NCBI RefSeq assembly: GCF_026625645.1
Contig: NZ_CP113056.1
Location: 2,083,001-2,147,000 of the forward strand
Direction: 5' to 3'
Source of the DNA: Ancylobacter sp. SL191
GTDB lineage: Bacteria; Pseudomonadota; Alphaproteobacteria; Rhizobiales; Xanthobacteraceae
Length of the DNA: 64,000 nucleotides
This document shows positions 19,434 through 28,027 of this stretch, in pieces. The notes beneath the pieces are model-generated. The model saw nothing but the letters and a program-made list of their open reading frames with translations. It searched no databases and was not told the origin of the DNA. The translations under genes and the position numbers were made by a program. Position 1 is the stretch's first letter; each line of letters starts with the position of its first letter.

Positions 19434-19838
19434 TCAAAGGCTGCTCCGCTCTGGACGGAACGTGAAAAACTTGTGCAGGAAATAACTGGTGAAGGTGGGG
19501 CTCGCGACGCCTATGGCGTGCGCGACGAGTTCGCGATGGTAGTCGTATCCGATGGCTGGGAGTACCCAGTCGGCGAGGCCGACGCTGACCGCCCATACCT
19601 GAACGAGAGCGACTAGATTCACCAAGATGAAGCGGGAATACTGCCCAGCAACTGTTCCACTGTCAGCGTCGAAAACGTAACGGCGATTGAGATAAAATGC
19701 CAAAGTGAGGGCCAGAGGGTAGGCCAATATGACCGAAATCTGGAAGGATACGACATAATTCAGCAGGATGCGGGCAATGATATTGACTGCGGCGGCGGTC
19801 GCGCCGACCAAGAGAAATAGTAGAAATCGTGACGTCAC
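19434..19838 (-). CDS. GtrA family membrane protein (possible polyprenyl-phosphate-sugar flippase)
   Basis: A 134-aa protein with four hydrophobic segments, the size and layout of GtrA proteins. It contains the usual FxxNRRYVF motif (FYLNRRYVFDA) after the second segment and FTSYFLHKFFTFR at the end. GtrA-type proteins are thought to help move polyprenyl-phosphate-linked sugars across the inner membrane. It is the last gene of the operon that would make such a lipid donor, and its start overlaps the upstream small ORF by an ATGA junction. Confidence 0.85.
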   Translation of the reverse strand: MTSRFLLFLLVGATAAAVNIIARILLNYVVSFQISVILAYPLALTLAFYLNRRYVFDADSGTVAGQYSRFILVNLVALVQVWAVSVGLADWVLPAIGYDYHRELVAHAIGVASPTFTSYFLHKFFTFRPERSSL

Positions 19839-20029
19839 GAAGCGCTCCGCTTGCGCGCTAGAGCGAGATGCGGCTTGCCAAATATGCCCCAGGCGATCGG
19901 CAGGGTGCGGTAGGTCCGGATAATCGGCCCGCGCGTCCGCGTCTTATCGTTGATCGTATAGGCTAGTGAGTGCGTCTCCCGTCCGGTATTAGCGAAACGC
20001 TCACGATAAATACTGGCAAGGTCGTCCAT
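19835..20029 (-). CDS. Small protein of unknown function (64 aa)
   Basis: A 64-residue basic ORF starting at the ATG at 20029 with a good AGGAG site six bases upstream. It lies 19 bases after the FAD oxidoreductase gene and its stop overlaps the gtrA start (ATGA), the spacing of a real translated cistron. It has no signal peptide. The C-terminal half is moderately hydrophobic (LPIAWGIFG) between basic residues. I do not recognise the family. It could be a small membrane-associated partner of the operon or a remnant of a larger gene. Confidence 0.55.
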   Translation of the reverse strand: MDDLASIYRERFANTGRETHSLAYTINDKTRTRGPIIRTYRTLPIAWGIFGKPHLALARKRSAS

Positions 20030-20048
20030 ATGAGCTCCTGTCCAATGT

Positions 20049-21329
20049 TCATTGGATGACCTGCGCCATAGCGCGGCCCAGACGGATGCTTTCGGCAATG
20101 CCCCGATCCTCGGGGTAGTAATAACAGGTGTCGGCAATCTGCAGCCCGGCAAGGGCGGTTTGCACGGATGGGATCATCTGTTGGAAGTTCGGACCGCAGA
20201 CAGGTTGAGCGTAGCGCAGGCGGCCTACCTTGGCGTCGATCAGGTCATCATCGGTGATCGCGGGATTCAGCCGCTTGATGTAGCCGAAGGCCTCCGCCGT
20301 GAACGCTGCATCTGGCCAGTTCCACTTTGGATGCGTAACCGGCATGTAATAGGGCACGTAGACCATCGTCTGCGGTAGCGGGCGCAGATTGGAGAACTCG
20401 ATGATGCCGGGGATCTCGATGTCTGGCTCCACGATGTTGATCCAGAAATGCGGGCTCACCGACTTCCTGAGTTTGAACAACAAGCACACTACGCCGATGT
20501 TCTTGATGGCGTCGTAGCGGGTCTTGTCGGCCTCCGGCAGATCGGGGACGAGGGTGCTGATCAGCGGCGTCGGCACGGTCGAGATCACGGCGTCGGCCGG
20601 GAATTCCTTGCCACCCGCCCGGACGCCGGTGACGCGCCCGTCGGCGGTCAGAACCTGTTCCGCTGGGGTCGCGAGGTGCAGCCGCCCGCCCTTGGCCATT
20701 AATGCACTGACCAGCGCATCCACGAGGGTCTGCGAGCCACCTTCGATATAGCCGAGTTGCTCATGGAACAGGCTGCGGCGGGAATTGCCGATGCGCCGCA
20801 CCCGCGTCGCGATCCAGGAGGCCGAGACATGGTCGGCATATTGGTAGAACTTGAGCTCCTGAAGCCGCTTCCACATTTTGGCGTAGACGCCCTTGCCGGA
20901 TCCGCGCTCGATCCATTGGCGGGATGTCAGATGTTCGATGGACGCGAAGCTGCGCGCCTTGGTGGCGAGGAACATCTGCAGCCCCGTGCGGAATTTCTCC
21001 ACAAGGGTCAGGTGCGGGAAGGTCAGCAGCGAGACGGGGTCGCCCCATTTGTGGAGCGTCCCAGCCATACGATAGGCCATGGACGTGTCGCGCCACCGCA
21101 TTTTGTCGCCGATGCCGAGCTCGGCCATCATCTCGAAGGTCGGCGCGTCCGACTTGCACACGAAATGATAGAAGCGCTCGATCGACACGCCGTCGAAATC
21201 GAAATGCGCGGCCATGCCGCCGGCGTGCGCATCGGCCTCCACAAGATCGACCGAATGGCCGCGCCCGACAGCCTCCCAGGCTGCGGCAAGACCCATCAGG
21301 CCGGCTCCGATCACCACGACGCGTGCCAA
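20049..21329 (-). CDS. FAD-dependent oxidoreductase (amine oxidase/protoporphyrinogen oxidase-like)
   Basis: A 426-aa flavoprotein. The N-terminus VVVIGAGLMGLAAAWEA is a GxGxxG dinucleotide fold, followed by VDLVEADAHAGGMAAHF, the second FAD contact of the amine-oxidase/UDP-galactopyranose-mutase/HemY superfamily. I prefer the TTG at 21329, which has GAGGGGG just upstream; another TTG at 21350 would overlap the epimerase stop. It sits in the polyprenyl-phospho-sugar operon. A role in oxidising or isomerising a lipid- or nucleotide-linked sugar is inferred from context only. Confidence 0.75.
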   Translation of the reverse strand: MARVVVIGAGLMGLAAAWEAVGRGHSVDLVEADAHAGGMAAHFDFDGVSIERFYHFVCKSDAPTFEMMAELGIGDKMRWRDTSMAYRMAGTLHKWGDPVSLLTFPHLTLVEKFRTGLQMFLATKARSFASIEHLTSRQWIERGSGKGVYAKMWKRLQELKFYQYADHVSASWIATRVRRIGNSRRSLFHEQLGYIEGGSQTLVDALVSALMAKGGRLHLATPAEQVLTADGRVTGVRAGGKEFPADAVISTVPTPLISTLVPDLPEADKTRYDAIKNIGVVCLLFKLRKSVSPHFWINIVEPDIEIPGIIEFSNLRPLPQTMVYVPYYMPVTHPKWNWPDAAFTAEAFGYIKRLNPAITDDDLIDAKVGRLRYAQPVCGPNFQQMIPSVQTALAGLQIADTCYYYPEDRGIAESIRLGRAMAQVIQ

Positions 21330-21339
21330 ACGGACCCCC

Positions 21340-22269
21340 TCAGAACTCAAGAACGATCTGGCCGTAGACCGGATCGAGATAGGTTTCCGCCAGCGCCTGT
21401 TTCAGCGGCGTGCGCGCAACCCCGAACGTTCCCGGCCAGTCGGTCACGGGAAACTCCTCAGGGATGACGAGCGCTTCCAGTTGGCTCGTGGTGAAGGGAG
21501 GCGTGCGGCTGAAACGTGCATAGAGCCAAAGGAGGAGCCAGAACATGCGGTAGGGGATATGCACCAGGCGGGCGCGCGGTTTGACTGTGTCATGGATCAT
21601 GCCGATCAACGCGCCATAGCTGACCTTCTCATGCCCGGAGATGTCATGGGTTCCGGTCGCGCGCGTGGCGAGGCTGGCGGCGATGACCGAGACAAAGTCG
21701 CCGACATAAAGCGGCTGGCGCAGATAGTTGCCGTCGCCGGGTATCGGGAAGACCGGCGTGCGGTCCATGAAGCGCCGTAGCCAGCCGAGGTGCTTGCGAT
21801 CGAACCAGCCGAACATGAGGGTGGGGCGCAGGATAACATGCGGGATCGGGCTCGCGAGGAAGAGCTTTTCCTGCGCCGTCTTTGAGCGCGTGTAGAAATC
21901 ATCGGCGCGTGAGTTCACCACCGAAGACGAGATGCCGACGAAATAGCCCACGCCATGTTGTTCCATGGCCGCCAGAATGTGGTGCGTCGCCGTGACATTG
22001 TTGGCGACGAACTCCCCCTCATCCAGCCCGCCAATCTGGGCCTGATTGATGACAACGGCATCCGCGCCCCTAAAGGCTTCCGTCCAGTCGCCGGGCAAAG
22101 ACAGATCTGCCTCGATGATCGGGACGTCCGGATGCACCTTGCGGAACAGCGCGACATTGGCCGGATGCTTGTCGATGCCCACCAGCGTGACATCCGACCG
22201 CTGCTTGAGCCGTGCAATCAGGTTCTGTCCAACCAGTCCGGCAGCGCCGGTGACGACGATTTTGCTCAT
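21340..22269 (-). CDS. NAD-dependent epimerase/dehydratase (SDR)
   Basis: A 309-aa extended SDR. The N-terminal KIVVTGAAGLVGQNL holds the TGxxGxxG motif, VVINQAQIGG follows as the second cofactor loop, and ISSSVVNS precedes YTRSK, the YxxxK catalytic pair. Its ATG overlaps the stop of the upstream DprE2-like gene by one base (TAATG), so the two are translationally coupled. It probably acts on a sugar nucleotide or lipid-linked sugar in the same pathway; the substrate is not visible. Confidence 0.8.
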   Translation of the reverse strand: MSKIVVTGAAGLVGQNLIARLKQRSDVTLVGIDKHPANVALFRKVHPDVPIIEADLSLPGDWTEAFRGADAVVINQAQIGGLDEGEFVANNVTATHHILAAMEQHGVGYFVGISSSVVNSRADDFYTRSKTAQEKLFLASPIPHVILRPTLMFGWFDRKHLGWLRRFMDRTPVFPIPGDGNYLRQPLYVGDFVSVIAASLATRATGTHDISGHEKVSYGALIGMIHDTVKPRARLVHIPYRMFWLLLWLYARFSRTPPFTTSQLEALVIPEEFPVTDWPGTFGVARTPLKQALAETYLDPVYGQIVLEF

Positions 22270-23018
22270 TACAGGTTCATCTTATTGAAGATGCGCGACG
22301 GAATGAACCCAATGATCAGCATGATCAATCGCCAGCGTGCCGGTGCATATTGGACGGGCCCTCCCGTGTCGGCCGCCCGGCGCACCACTTTCGCGACCTG
22401 CTCGGGCGTCGCCCATAGCGGCCCGCCCTTTGTCATGCCAGCGGTCATCGGCGTGTCCGTCGGGCCCGGCTTGACGATCACGGCGCGCGGACCCTTGTCG
22501 GCGAAGCGATGGGCGATGCCCTGGATCAGGGTCGCGAGGCCGGCCTTGGCCGCACCATAAATGTAATTGGCCCGTCGCCCGCGATCGCCGGCGACTGACC
22601 CGAGCACGACCAGCGAGCCCTTGCCGCGACGCTCCAACTCTTCCGCAATCAGCAGAGACCATGCGGCAGCCGAGGTGAAGTTGACCGCCAGTATGTCTTG
22701 CGCAGCGACGGGCTGCAGTTCGGCCAGCGCATTATCGCCGAGTACCCCATAGGCGATGAGGATGTGGTCGAAGGGGCCGTGTTCCGCCCACAACTCCTGC
22801 CATGCCGTGCGAGGATCTACTGCCAGGAAATCGAGTTCGACACTCGTGGCTGAAGAGGCTCCGCGCAAGCTGAGGTCCGCGGCGATCTGGTCGAGGCGTT
22901 CCTTGTGGCGGCCGGTCAGCACCAAGGCCGCACCTTCGGCGGCGTAGAGGCGAGCGGTGGCCTGCGCGATGCCGGAGGCGGCTCCGAGAATGAGGACGCT
23001 GAGTTTGGGGTTCGCCAT
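22269..23018 (-). CDS. Short-chain dehydrogenase, DprE2-like (decaprenyl-phospho-ketopentose reductase)
   Basis: A 249-aa classical SDR. The N-terminus VLILGAASGIAQATA gives the NAD(P) motif, VVLGSVAGDRG holds the catalytic Ser region, and YIYGAAKAG is YxxxK. It starts 2 bases after the stop of a DprE1-like FAD oxidase. That pairing is the hallmark of DprE1/DprE2, which together convert decaprenyl-phospho-ribose to decaprenyl-phospho-arabinose via a 2-keto intermediate. DprE2 does the NADH-dependent reduction. The assignment rests on the pair and on the UbiA gene upstream. Confidence 0.78.
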   Translation of the reverse strand: MANPKLSVLILGAASGIAQATARLYAAEGAALVLTGRHKERLDQIAADLSLRGASSATSVELDFLAVDPRTAWQELWAEHGPFDHILIAYGVLGDNALAELQPVAAQDILAVNFTSAAAWSLLIAEELERRGKGSLVVLGSVAGDRGRRANYIYGAAKAGLATLIQGIAHRFADKGPRAVIVKPGPTDTPMTAGMTKGGPLWATPEQVAKVVRRAADTGGPVQYAPARWRLIMLIIGFIPSRIFNKMNL

Positions 23019-23020
23019 GT

Positions 23021-24352
23021 CTATCCCTGCATGCGCCGCCAGAAGGAGGAGGAGAGTCCCGGGTCCAGATGGGTCACGAAGCGCTCCATCTCGGGATAGC
23101 CCGACCTGAAGAGGTCGGCCGGTAAACGCCCATCCTTCGCGGGATAAAGCCGCCCGCCAGCCTCTCGCACGATGCTGTCGAGGCGCGCAAGCAGATGGAG
23201 TGTCTCGGCGCCACGATTGGGGAAATCAAGCGCCAATGTCGTTCCGGCGCGCGGAAATGACAGAAGGCCGGGGGAGGGAGCGTCACCGAAATCCTTGAGC
23301 ACGGCGAGAAACGAGCCCGTGCCGGCGCTTGAGATGGTCTTCAGCATCGCGGTGGTTGCGTCATGGGCGACCGCGGGCGGGACCACGCTCTGATACTGGT
23401 ACATACCGCGCCGTCCATAGAGCCGGTTCCAGTGCTGGAGGCCGTCGAGAGGGTAGAAATAGGGATCGTAGGAGATGCTTCTGGTCCCGGGGCTGCGCGA
23501 TCCCTTCCAGTAGTAGAGGCTATTGAAGGCCGAGATCGACAGACGGTTGAGCATGAACTCCGGCATGTCCACCGGCACCGTCGGGCCGCTTTTGCTGGCG
23601 GCCTTGAGCTCGCCTGCGGAGGCGTGATTGGCGCGACTCATAAGGCCCCGCCCCAGATTTCGTCCGCCGGCGAGGCAATCGATCCAGGCAACGGAATATT
23701 CGTGCGTCTCCGCGCTCTCACGCGACAGGGCAAAAAATCCCGCGAGATCTGCGAAAGGGATCGCTTCTACGATCATGTCGGAGCTGACGATCGGCTTCAG
23801 TTGAAGGGCCACGCGGGTGATAACCCCGGTCAAGCCGAGCCCACCGATGGTCGCGGCGAACAAGCCGCTCGCGTCGTCGGGAGTCAGTACATGCTGTGAG
23901 CCATCCGAACGCAGCAGCGTGAGCCGGCGCACCCATCGCCCGAAGGTGCCGGCGCGGTGATGATTCTTCCCATGGACATCGTTGGCGACCGCTCCGCCCA
24001 GCGTGACGAATTTCGTGCCGGGGGTGACCGGCAGAAAGAAACCGCGCGGTATCGCAAAGGCGAGAATCTTGGCGATCGAGATGCCCGCCTCAGCCTCCAG
24101 AAGTCCGCTTGCCGCGTCGAAGCTGATGAGGCGGTCGAGGGAGCGCGTCTCGATCAGCGCCCCTTCGGCATTCAGCGCGGTGTCGCCATAGGATCGACGC
24201 AGGCCGCTGGCGAGAACGCCATTGGCGTGGGTGGCTCCCTCAGCCAGCAGGCTAGGTAGTTGATCGAGGAATTGCGGGTGTGCCACGCCATGGGGTGCCC
24301 GAATGACGCGCCCCCACGAGACGATATCCGTTCGGGTGAGAAACGCGCTCAC
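23021..24352 (-). CDS. FAD-linked oxidase, DprE1-like (decaprenyl-phospho-ribose 2-oxidase)
   Basis: A 443-aa flavoprotein of the vanillyl-alcohol-oxidase fold. The FAD region reads PVTPGTKFVTLGGAVANDV followed by HGKNHH, as in DprE1, and the C-terminal region has LALDFP and YPAKDGR matching the DprE1 active site. The catalytic-lysine equivalent (Lys406) is kept; the cysteine targeted by benzothiazinones in M. tuberculosis appears to be Ala374 here. I prefer the GTG at 24352, whose GTGA overlaps the upstream UbiA stop; the frame stays open to 24406. It would oxidise the C2 hydroxyl of polyprenyl-phospho-ribose. Confidence 0.8.
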   Translation of the reverse strand: MSAFLTRTDIVSWGRVIRAPHGVAHPQFLDQLPSLLAEGATHANGVLASGLRRSYGDTALNAEGALIETRSLDRLISFDAASGLLEAEAGISIAKILAFAIPRGFFLPVTPGTKFVTLGGAVANDVHGKNHHRAGTFGRWVRRLTLLRSDGSQHVLTPDDASGLFAATIGGLGLTGVITRVALQLKPIVSSDMIVEAIPFADLAGFFALSRESAETHEYSVAWIDCLAGGRNLGRGLMSRANHASAGELKAASKSGPTVPVDMPEFMLNRLSISAFNSLYYWKGSRSPGTRSISYDPYFYPLDGLQHWNRLYGRRGMYQYQSVVPPAVAHDATTAMLKTISSAGTGSFLAVLKDFGDAPSPGLLSFPRAGTTLALDFPNRGAETLHLLARLDSIVREAGGRLYPAKDGRLPADLFRSGYPEMERFVTHLDPGLSSSFWRRMQG

Positions 24353-25806
24353 AGGGCGGCCAGGAAGAACACGGCAACGCAAATGGCGAGGAACCGGCTT
24401 GGCCAATCGCGCAGCGCGAAGGAAACCGGATCGTCATGCATGCGACCGCGGTGAGTGAGAAGCCAGATTCGTCCGATCCAGATCGCCACCAGAAGTGTCA
24501 CAGCCCAGAGATATTCGGGTCGTCCGTAGCCCACAGCTCGAAACGCCTCGTCGACCATGTAGAGGACCAATATGATGAGCGAGGCGAGGCCCGAGCCGAT
24601 CCCGAATGTCAGGGTGAGCGGCCAGTCGTCCGCCTCATACCCGCGCCCCCTCAGCATGCTGTCTTTGGCGCCGCGGGCCTGCACGATCTCGACATGGCGC
24701 TTCGCCGTGGCAAGCGAGAAGAAGAAGAACATCGAAAAGGTGAGCAGCCATATCGGCATCGGTCCCCCGAGCAGCGCGACGCCCATGATCAGGCGGAGCG
24801 TGAACAGGACCGCGATGATGAAGGTATCGAGCAGCGGGATACGCTTGAGCCCAAAGGAGTAGGCGAGCGTGAGGACGAGATAGGCGCCGAGAGCCAAGGC
24901 GAAGGCTCGGTCGAGCACCAAGGCCGCGACCAAGGTGCAGGGAATGACCAGGACTGGAAACAGCACCGCCTGCATCAGCGGCAGCTGGCCACTTGCCACC
25001 GGCCGGTATCGCTTGGTCAGGTGCCGACGGTCGGCGTCGATGTCGGCGATGTCGTTGATGAGATAACTGGATGAGGAGATCAGCAGCAGAAGGGCAAATC
25101 CCAGCCCGGTGTGGACGACCATGCCGAGATCGCCCCAGGCGTGAGCCAGGATCAATGGCACGAACATCAGCAGGTTCTTCGACCAATGATGCACGCGCAG
25201 CGCGCGCGGCCAGACCTGCAGCAGGCGGGGGCGCTGCGCGCGGCTGCGGAATTCCGCGATGATCGGCTTTCCCAGAGCGCTCGCACGGCGCGCGACGCTG
25301 GCGCTGACGCCAACCAGCACGATGCCATCGGCCTTGGCCCATACGACCAGATCCGAGGCGTGGTCGCCCGCATAGACGAAGCCCTGCGGGAAGCGTCGCG
25401 CCAGCATGGCGGCCTTGGCCTCACCCTTCAAATTGACGCCGGCTTCGGTGGCGATCACCTCGTCGAAAATGCCGAGATGGTCGGCGACGAGGCGGGCAAC
25501 GCGGTGATCGGCGGCGGTACACAGCACGAGATAGCTGCCGCGCTCCTGTTCCTTCGCCAGATAGGCCAGCACTTCGTCGCAGGTGTCGAGATTCCCCGGA
25601 TCAAGGACGACGGCCTCGGCGCAGAAGTCCTTGAATGCCGCCTTTCCCTTGAACAGCGCCCCCAGGAGTTGTGGCAGCAGGCGCGGCTTTTGAAACACGA
25701 TCCGAGCGAGTTGCTCGTGCAGCGTATCTGCCTTGATCAAGGTGTTATCGAGGTCCACCACGACCACGCGGCGCGAGGCCGGCATTTCAGCGGGGCTGAC
25801 GGGCAT
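24349..25806 (-). CDS. HAD hydrolase-UbiA prenyltransferase fusion (probable polyprenyl-phosphate phosphoribosyltransferase)
   Basis: A 485-aa two-domain protein. Residues 14-185 are a HAD phosphatase-like domain: DLDNT (Asp18, Asp20, Thr22), CTAAD near 96-100, Lys in LKGEAK, and GDHASD (Asp148, Asp152). Residues about 200-485 are a UbiA membrane domain with eight or nine hydrophobic segments and the motif NDIADIDAD (251-259). UbiA relatives of this kind attach phosphoribose from PRPP to decaprenyl phosphate, and the HAD part could then remove the 5-phosphate. It is the first gene of the operon and overlaps the DprE1-like gene. The joint function is inference from context. Confidence 0.8.
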   Translation of the reverse strand: MPVSPAEMPASRRVVVVDLDNTLIKADTLHEQLARIVFQKPRLLPQLLGALFKGKAAFKDFCAEAVVLDPGNLDTCDEVLAYLAKEQERGSYLVLCTAADHRVARLVADHLGIFDEVIATEAGVNLKGEAKAAMLARRFPQGFVYAGDHASDLVVWAKADGIVLVGVSASVARRASALGKPIIAEFRSRAQRPRLLQVWPRALRVHHWSKNLLMFVPLILAHAWGDLGMVVHTGLGFALLLLISSSSYLINDIADIDADRRHLTKRYRPVASGQLPLMQAVLFPVLVIPCTLVAALVLDRAFALALGAYLVLTLAYSFGLKRIPLLDTFIIAVLFTLRLIMGVALLGGPMPIWLLTFSMFFFFSLATAKRHVEIVQARGAKDSMLRGRGYEADDWPLTLTFGIGSGLASLIILVLYMVDEAFRAVGYGRPEYLWAVTLLVAIWIGRIWLLTHRGRMHDDPVSFALRDWPSRFLAICVAVFFLAAL

Positions 25807-26271
25807 CGGCCGAGCTCCAAACCGAAGTGACGGTGGCAGGGCCGAGACAAGCCAAACCAGCTACGAGATAAACGCCCGGCATTCCGTCGAATCCAAAAAA
25901 GCCTCGGTGGGAACGAGGATATAACGCCTGCATAACGATCTTCTTTGATCCCGCTTCCGCACCGGGGACACAACCATCGCCCGTGACGTCCGTCAATGAT
26001 CGGGCGTTCAACAATTTCGATCTTCTTCGATTCGATGGCGAGTTTGCCGGTTCTTAAAGGCCATGAGAGGCGCCTAGATCAATATAGGCGAATGAGCGTG
26101 TGGGTAACCGAGATTGGCGTGGCAACAATTGCATGTTGCCTGTTCCTCCGCGCCGTTCTGCGATAGGAGTTTATGCTCACTGTGCGTCATAACTGGCGAA
26201 TCATTTTTCCAGAATGGACGCGACGATACTGAACGATCACCTCTTCGTTTCGCTGGATGTGAGGCCGAAAG
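25807..26271. other. Divergent promoter region between the polyprenyl-sugar operon and the GT39 gene
   Basis: This 465-base gap lies between the minus-strand UbiA operon start and the plus-strand glycosyltransferase. It is somewhat AT-richer than its neighbours. I see no convincing gene or RNA. It should hold the promoters of both transcripts. Confidence 0.55.
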
Positions 26272-27846
26272 ATGCAACGTGGAACCGAAAGCAAAGAGCG
26301 CTTCCGCTCCGCTGGCCGGGCATCGATCTATCTGAATTCGCTGCGCCTTTTTTTGGCTTTGTCACTCTCGTTCGCACTATTCGTCCTGTTTGTCGGATTG
26401 AAGAATCCGATCATGGACATGTACAATTTTCGTCAAACGCAGACCGCGTTGACGTCATATTGGATCCTCCAAGGCGGGCCGTGGATCGCCTACGAGACCC
26501 CGGTTCTCGGCGCGCCGTGGGCTGTACCTTTCGAATTTCCTGTCTACCAGCTCGTCGTATCGGCCCTTGCGATGCTCGGTGTTCCGCTCGATGTCGCCGG
26601 CCGGCTTGTCAATTTTGGCTTTTTCCTCGGGACTCTTGGCCCGCTCTGGCTGTTGTTTCGGGCGCTACGCTTGGGGACCGCCAGCTACCTCGCCACGGCG
26701 ATCCTGTACGTATTGTCTCCCCTGTACCTCTATTGGAGCCGCACCTTTCTGATTGAGTCGTGCGCGCTCTTCTTCTCCACGCTTTGGCTGGCTCTGCTGG
26801 CACATTATCTGACGCGTGGTGGCTGGTTGTCCGTTCCCGGTGCCGTTGTTGCGGGTTGTCTGGCTGTGCTCGCCAAGTCCACGACCTTCCCGGCCTTTGT
26901 CCTGGTGGGCGGGTTGGGCACCGCATGGACGCTGATCGCGCGGTTGCGGGACGGGGAACGGCTCACTCGCTTGTTGGCGGAGGCTCTCATTTTGAGCCTT
27001 TTCGTCATTGTGCCCTTCGCCGTCGCCTGGGTCTGGGTCGGCTATTCGGATCAGGTGAAGCTGGCGAACGAGTTCGGCGGTCACCTGACATCGACGGCTC
27101 TGTCATCGTGGAATTTCGGGACTCTCGATCAAAAGCTGAGCCTCAAGCTCTGGAAAGGTGTGATCTTCGCCCGCATGGTGCCCGAAATCACGGGTTCACT
27201 TTATTGGATTGCCATTGCGGCCATTTTATTCAGTGCTGTTTCTCGTAAATCCCTGGTGCTGTCCATACTTGCTCTGATTGGATTTTTGACCTCGATTATT
27301 GTTTTTACAAATCTCCATATGGTCCACACCTACTATCAGGTGGCGAACGGTCTCTTCCTGATTATCGCGGTTGGAATCGCTCTTGGTGCGCTGTTCAAGC
27401 GCGGTTATCCAGCGATTTCTCTTGCGTGTCTCATCGCGGTCGCTGTGGGACAAGTGTTGTTCTTTCAAGAGACTTATATCAACGTAATAAAGAACGATCA
27501 TGCTCAGGACCGGACGCTCCAAATCGCGCTCATCGCGAAGGCGCAAACACAGCCCAGCCAGAGCCTAATCGTTATCGGTGAGGACTGGTCCTCCGCTGTT
27601 GCCTATTATTCTCAGCGCAAGTCGCTCACCTTGCCGGCCTGGGCGCCGCGAGCAAGCATCGAGAGAGTGTTCGCGGATCCGCAGGCGTTTCTCGGCGATC
27701 GGCCCCTCGGTGGCATCGTGTTCTGTGCGAACAAGGTGACCGAGTACGGGACCGCCGCGCCTTTGGTGCAGAGCTTTGTGGCGGATCGTGCGGTAATGGG
27801 GGAGTTTGGCGGATGCCAGCTTCTCGCCGCTCAGCGATCCTCGTGA
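26272..27846 (+). CDS. GT39/ArnT-like polyprenyl-phosphate-sugar glycosyltransferase
   Basis: A 524-aa integral membrane protein with about ten to twelve hydrophobic segments and a soluble C-terminal part, the GT-C layout. In the first periplasmic loop, PIMDMYNFRQTQTA carries the acidic residue expected to be catalytic, and FEFPVYQLVV follows as in related proteins. GT-C enzymes take sugars from polyprenyl-phosphate donors on the periplasmic side. It is divergent from the operon predicted to make such a donor, so it may be the pentosyl (arabinosyl-like) transferase. The start has GAGG upstream. The acceptor is unknown. Confidence 0.75.
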   Translation: MQRGTESKERFRSAGRASIYLNSLRLFLALSLSFALFVLFVGLKNPIMDMYNFRQTQTALTSYWILQGGPWIAYETPVLGAPWAVPFEFPVYQLVVSALAMLGVPLDVAGRLVNFGFFLGTLGPLWLLFRALRLGTASYLATAILYVLSPLYLYWSRTFLIESCALFFSTLWLALLAHYLTRGGWLSVPGAVVAGCLAVLAKSTTFPAFVLVGGLGTAWTLIARLRDGERLTRLLAEALILSLFVIVPFAVAWVWVGYSDQVKLANEFGGHLTSTALSSWNFGTLDQKLSLKLWKGVIFARMVPEITGSLYWIAIAAILFSAVSRKSLVLSILALIGFLTSIIVFTNLHMVHTYYQVANGLFLIIAVGIALGALFKRGYPAISLACLIAVAVGQVLFFQETYINVIKNDHAQDRTLQIALIAKAQTQPSQSLIVIGEDWSSAVAYYSQRKSLTLPAWAPRASIERVFADPQAFLGDRPLGGIVFCANKVTEYGTAAPLVQSFVADRAVMGEFGGCQLLAAQRSS

Positions 27847-27920
27847 GCCGCTGGCAGGATAGGCCAATCAAGGGGCTGCGAGCTTGCCTGGTTCGCGACG
27901 CACGCCACAGGAGCGCGGAG

Positions 27921-27968
27921 GCTGGAGCGGGCGAAGGGAATCGAACCCTCGTATGCAGCTTGGGAAGC
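27921..27968. repeat. Left attachment repeat (tRNA-Gly 3' fragment)
   Basis: 48 bases identical to 45468-45515. They comprise the anticodon-stem to CCA end of tRNA-Gly on the minus strand. The 5' part of the tRNA is missing here, since the sequence diverges at 27969. This is the duplicated crossover region left by site-specific integration. Confidence 0.9.
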
Positions 27969-27997
27969 CCAAGCACCGTTTGACATAGCATGACCCA

Positions 27998-28006
27998 CGT
28001 TCCCCA
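27998..28006 (-). repeat. Possible integrase arm site, left end
   Basis: Minus-strand TGGGGAACG, the same 9-mer found three times at the right end. It lies 30 bases inside the left attachment repeat and in the opposite orientation to the right-end copies. It is followed by a CGAACC/GGTTCG hairpin at 28009-28026. Confidence 0.45.
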
Positions 28007-28027
28007 CGCGAACCGAGAGAGGTTCGT

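Noticed and set aside
27923..27968. A second tRNA-Gly gene at the left end
   Set aside because: Only the 3' portion is present; the D-arm and 5' acceptor strand are missing, so it is the attachment repeat.
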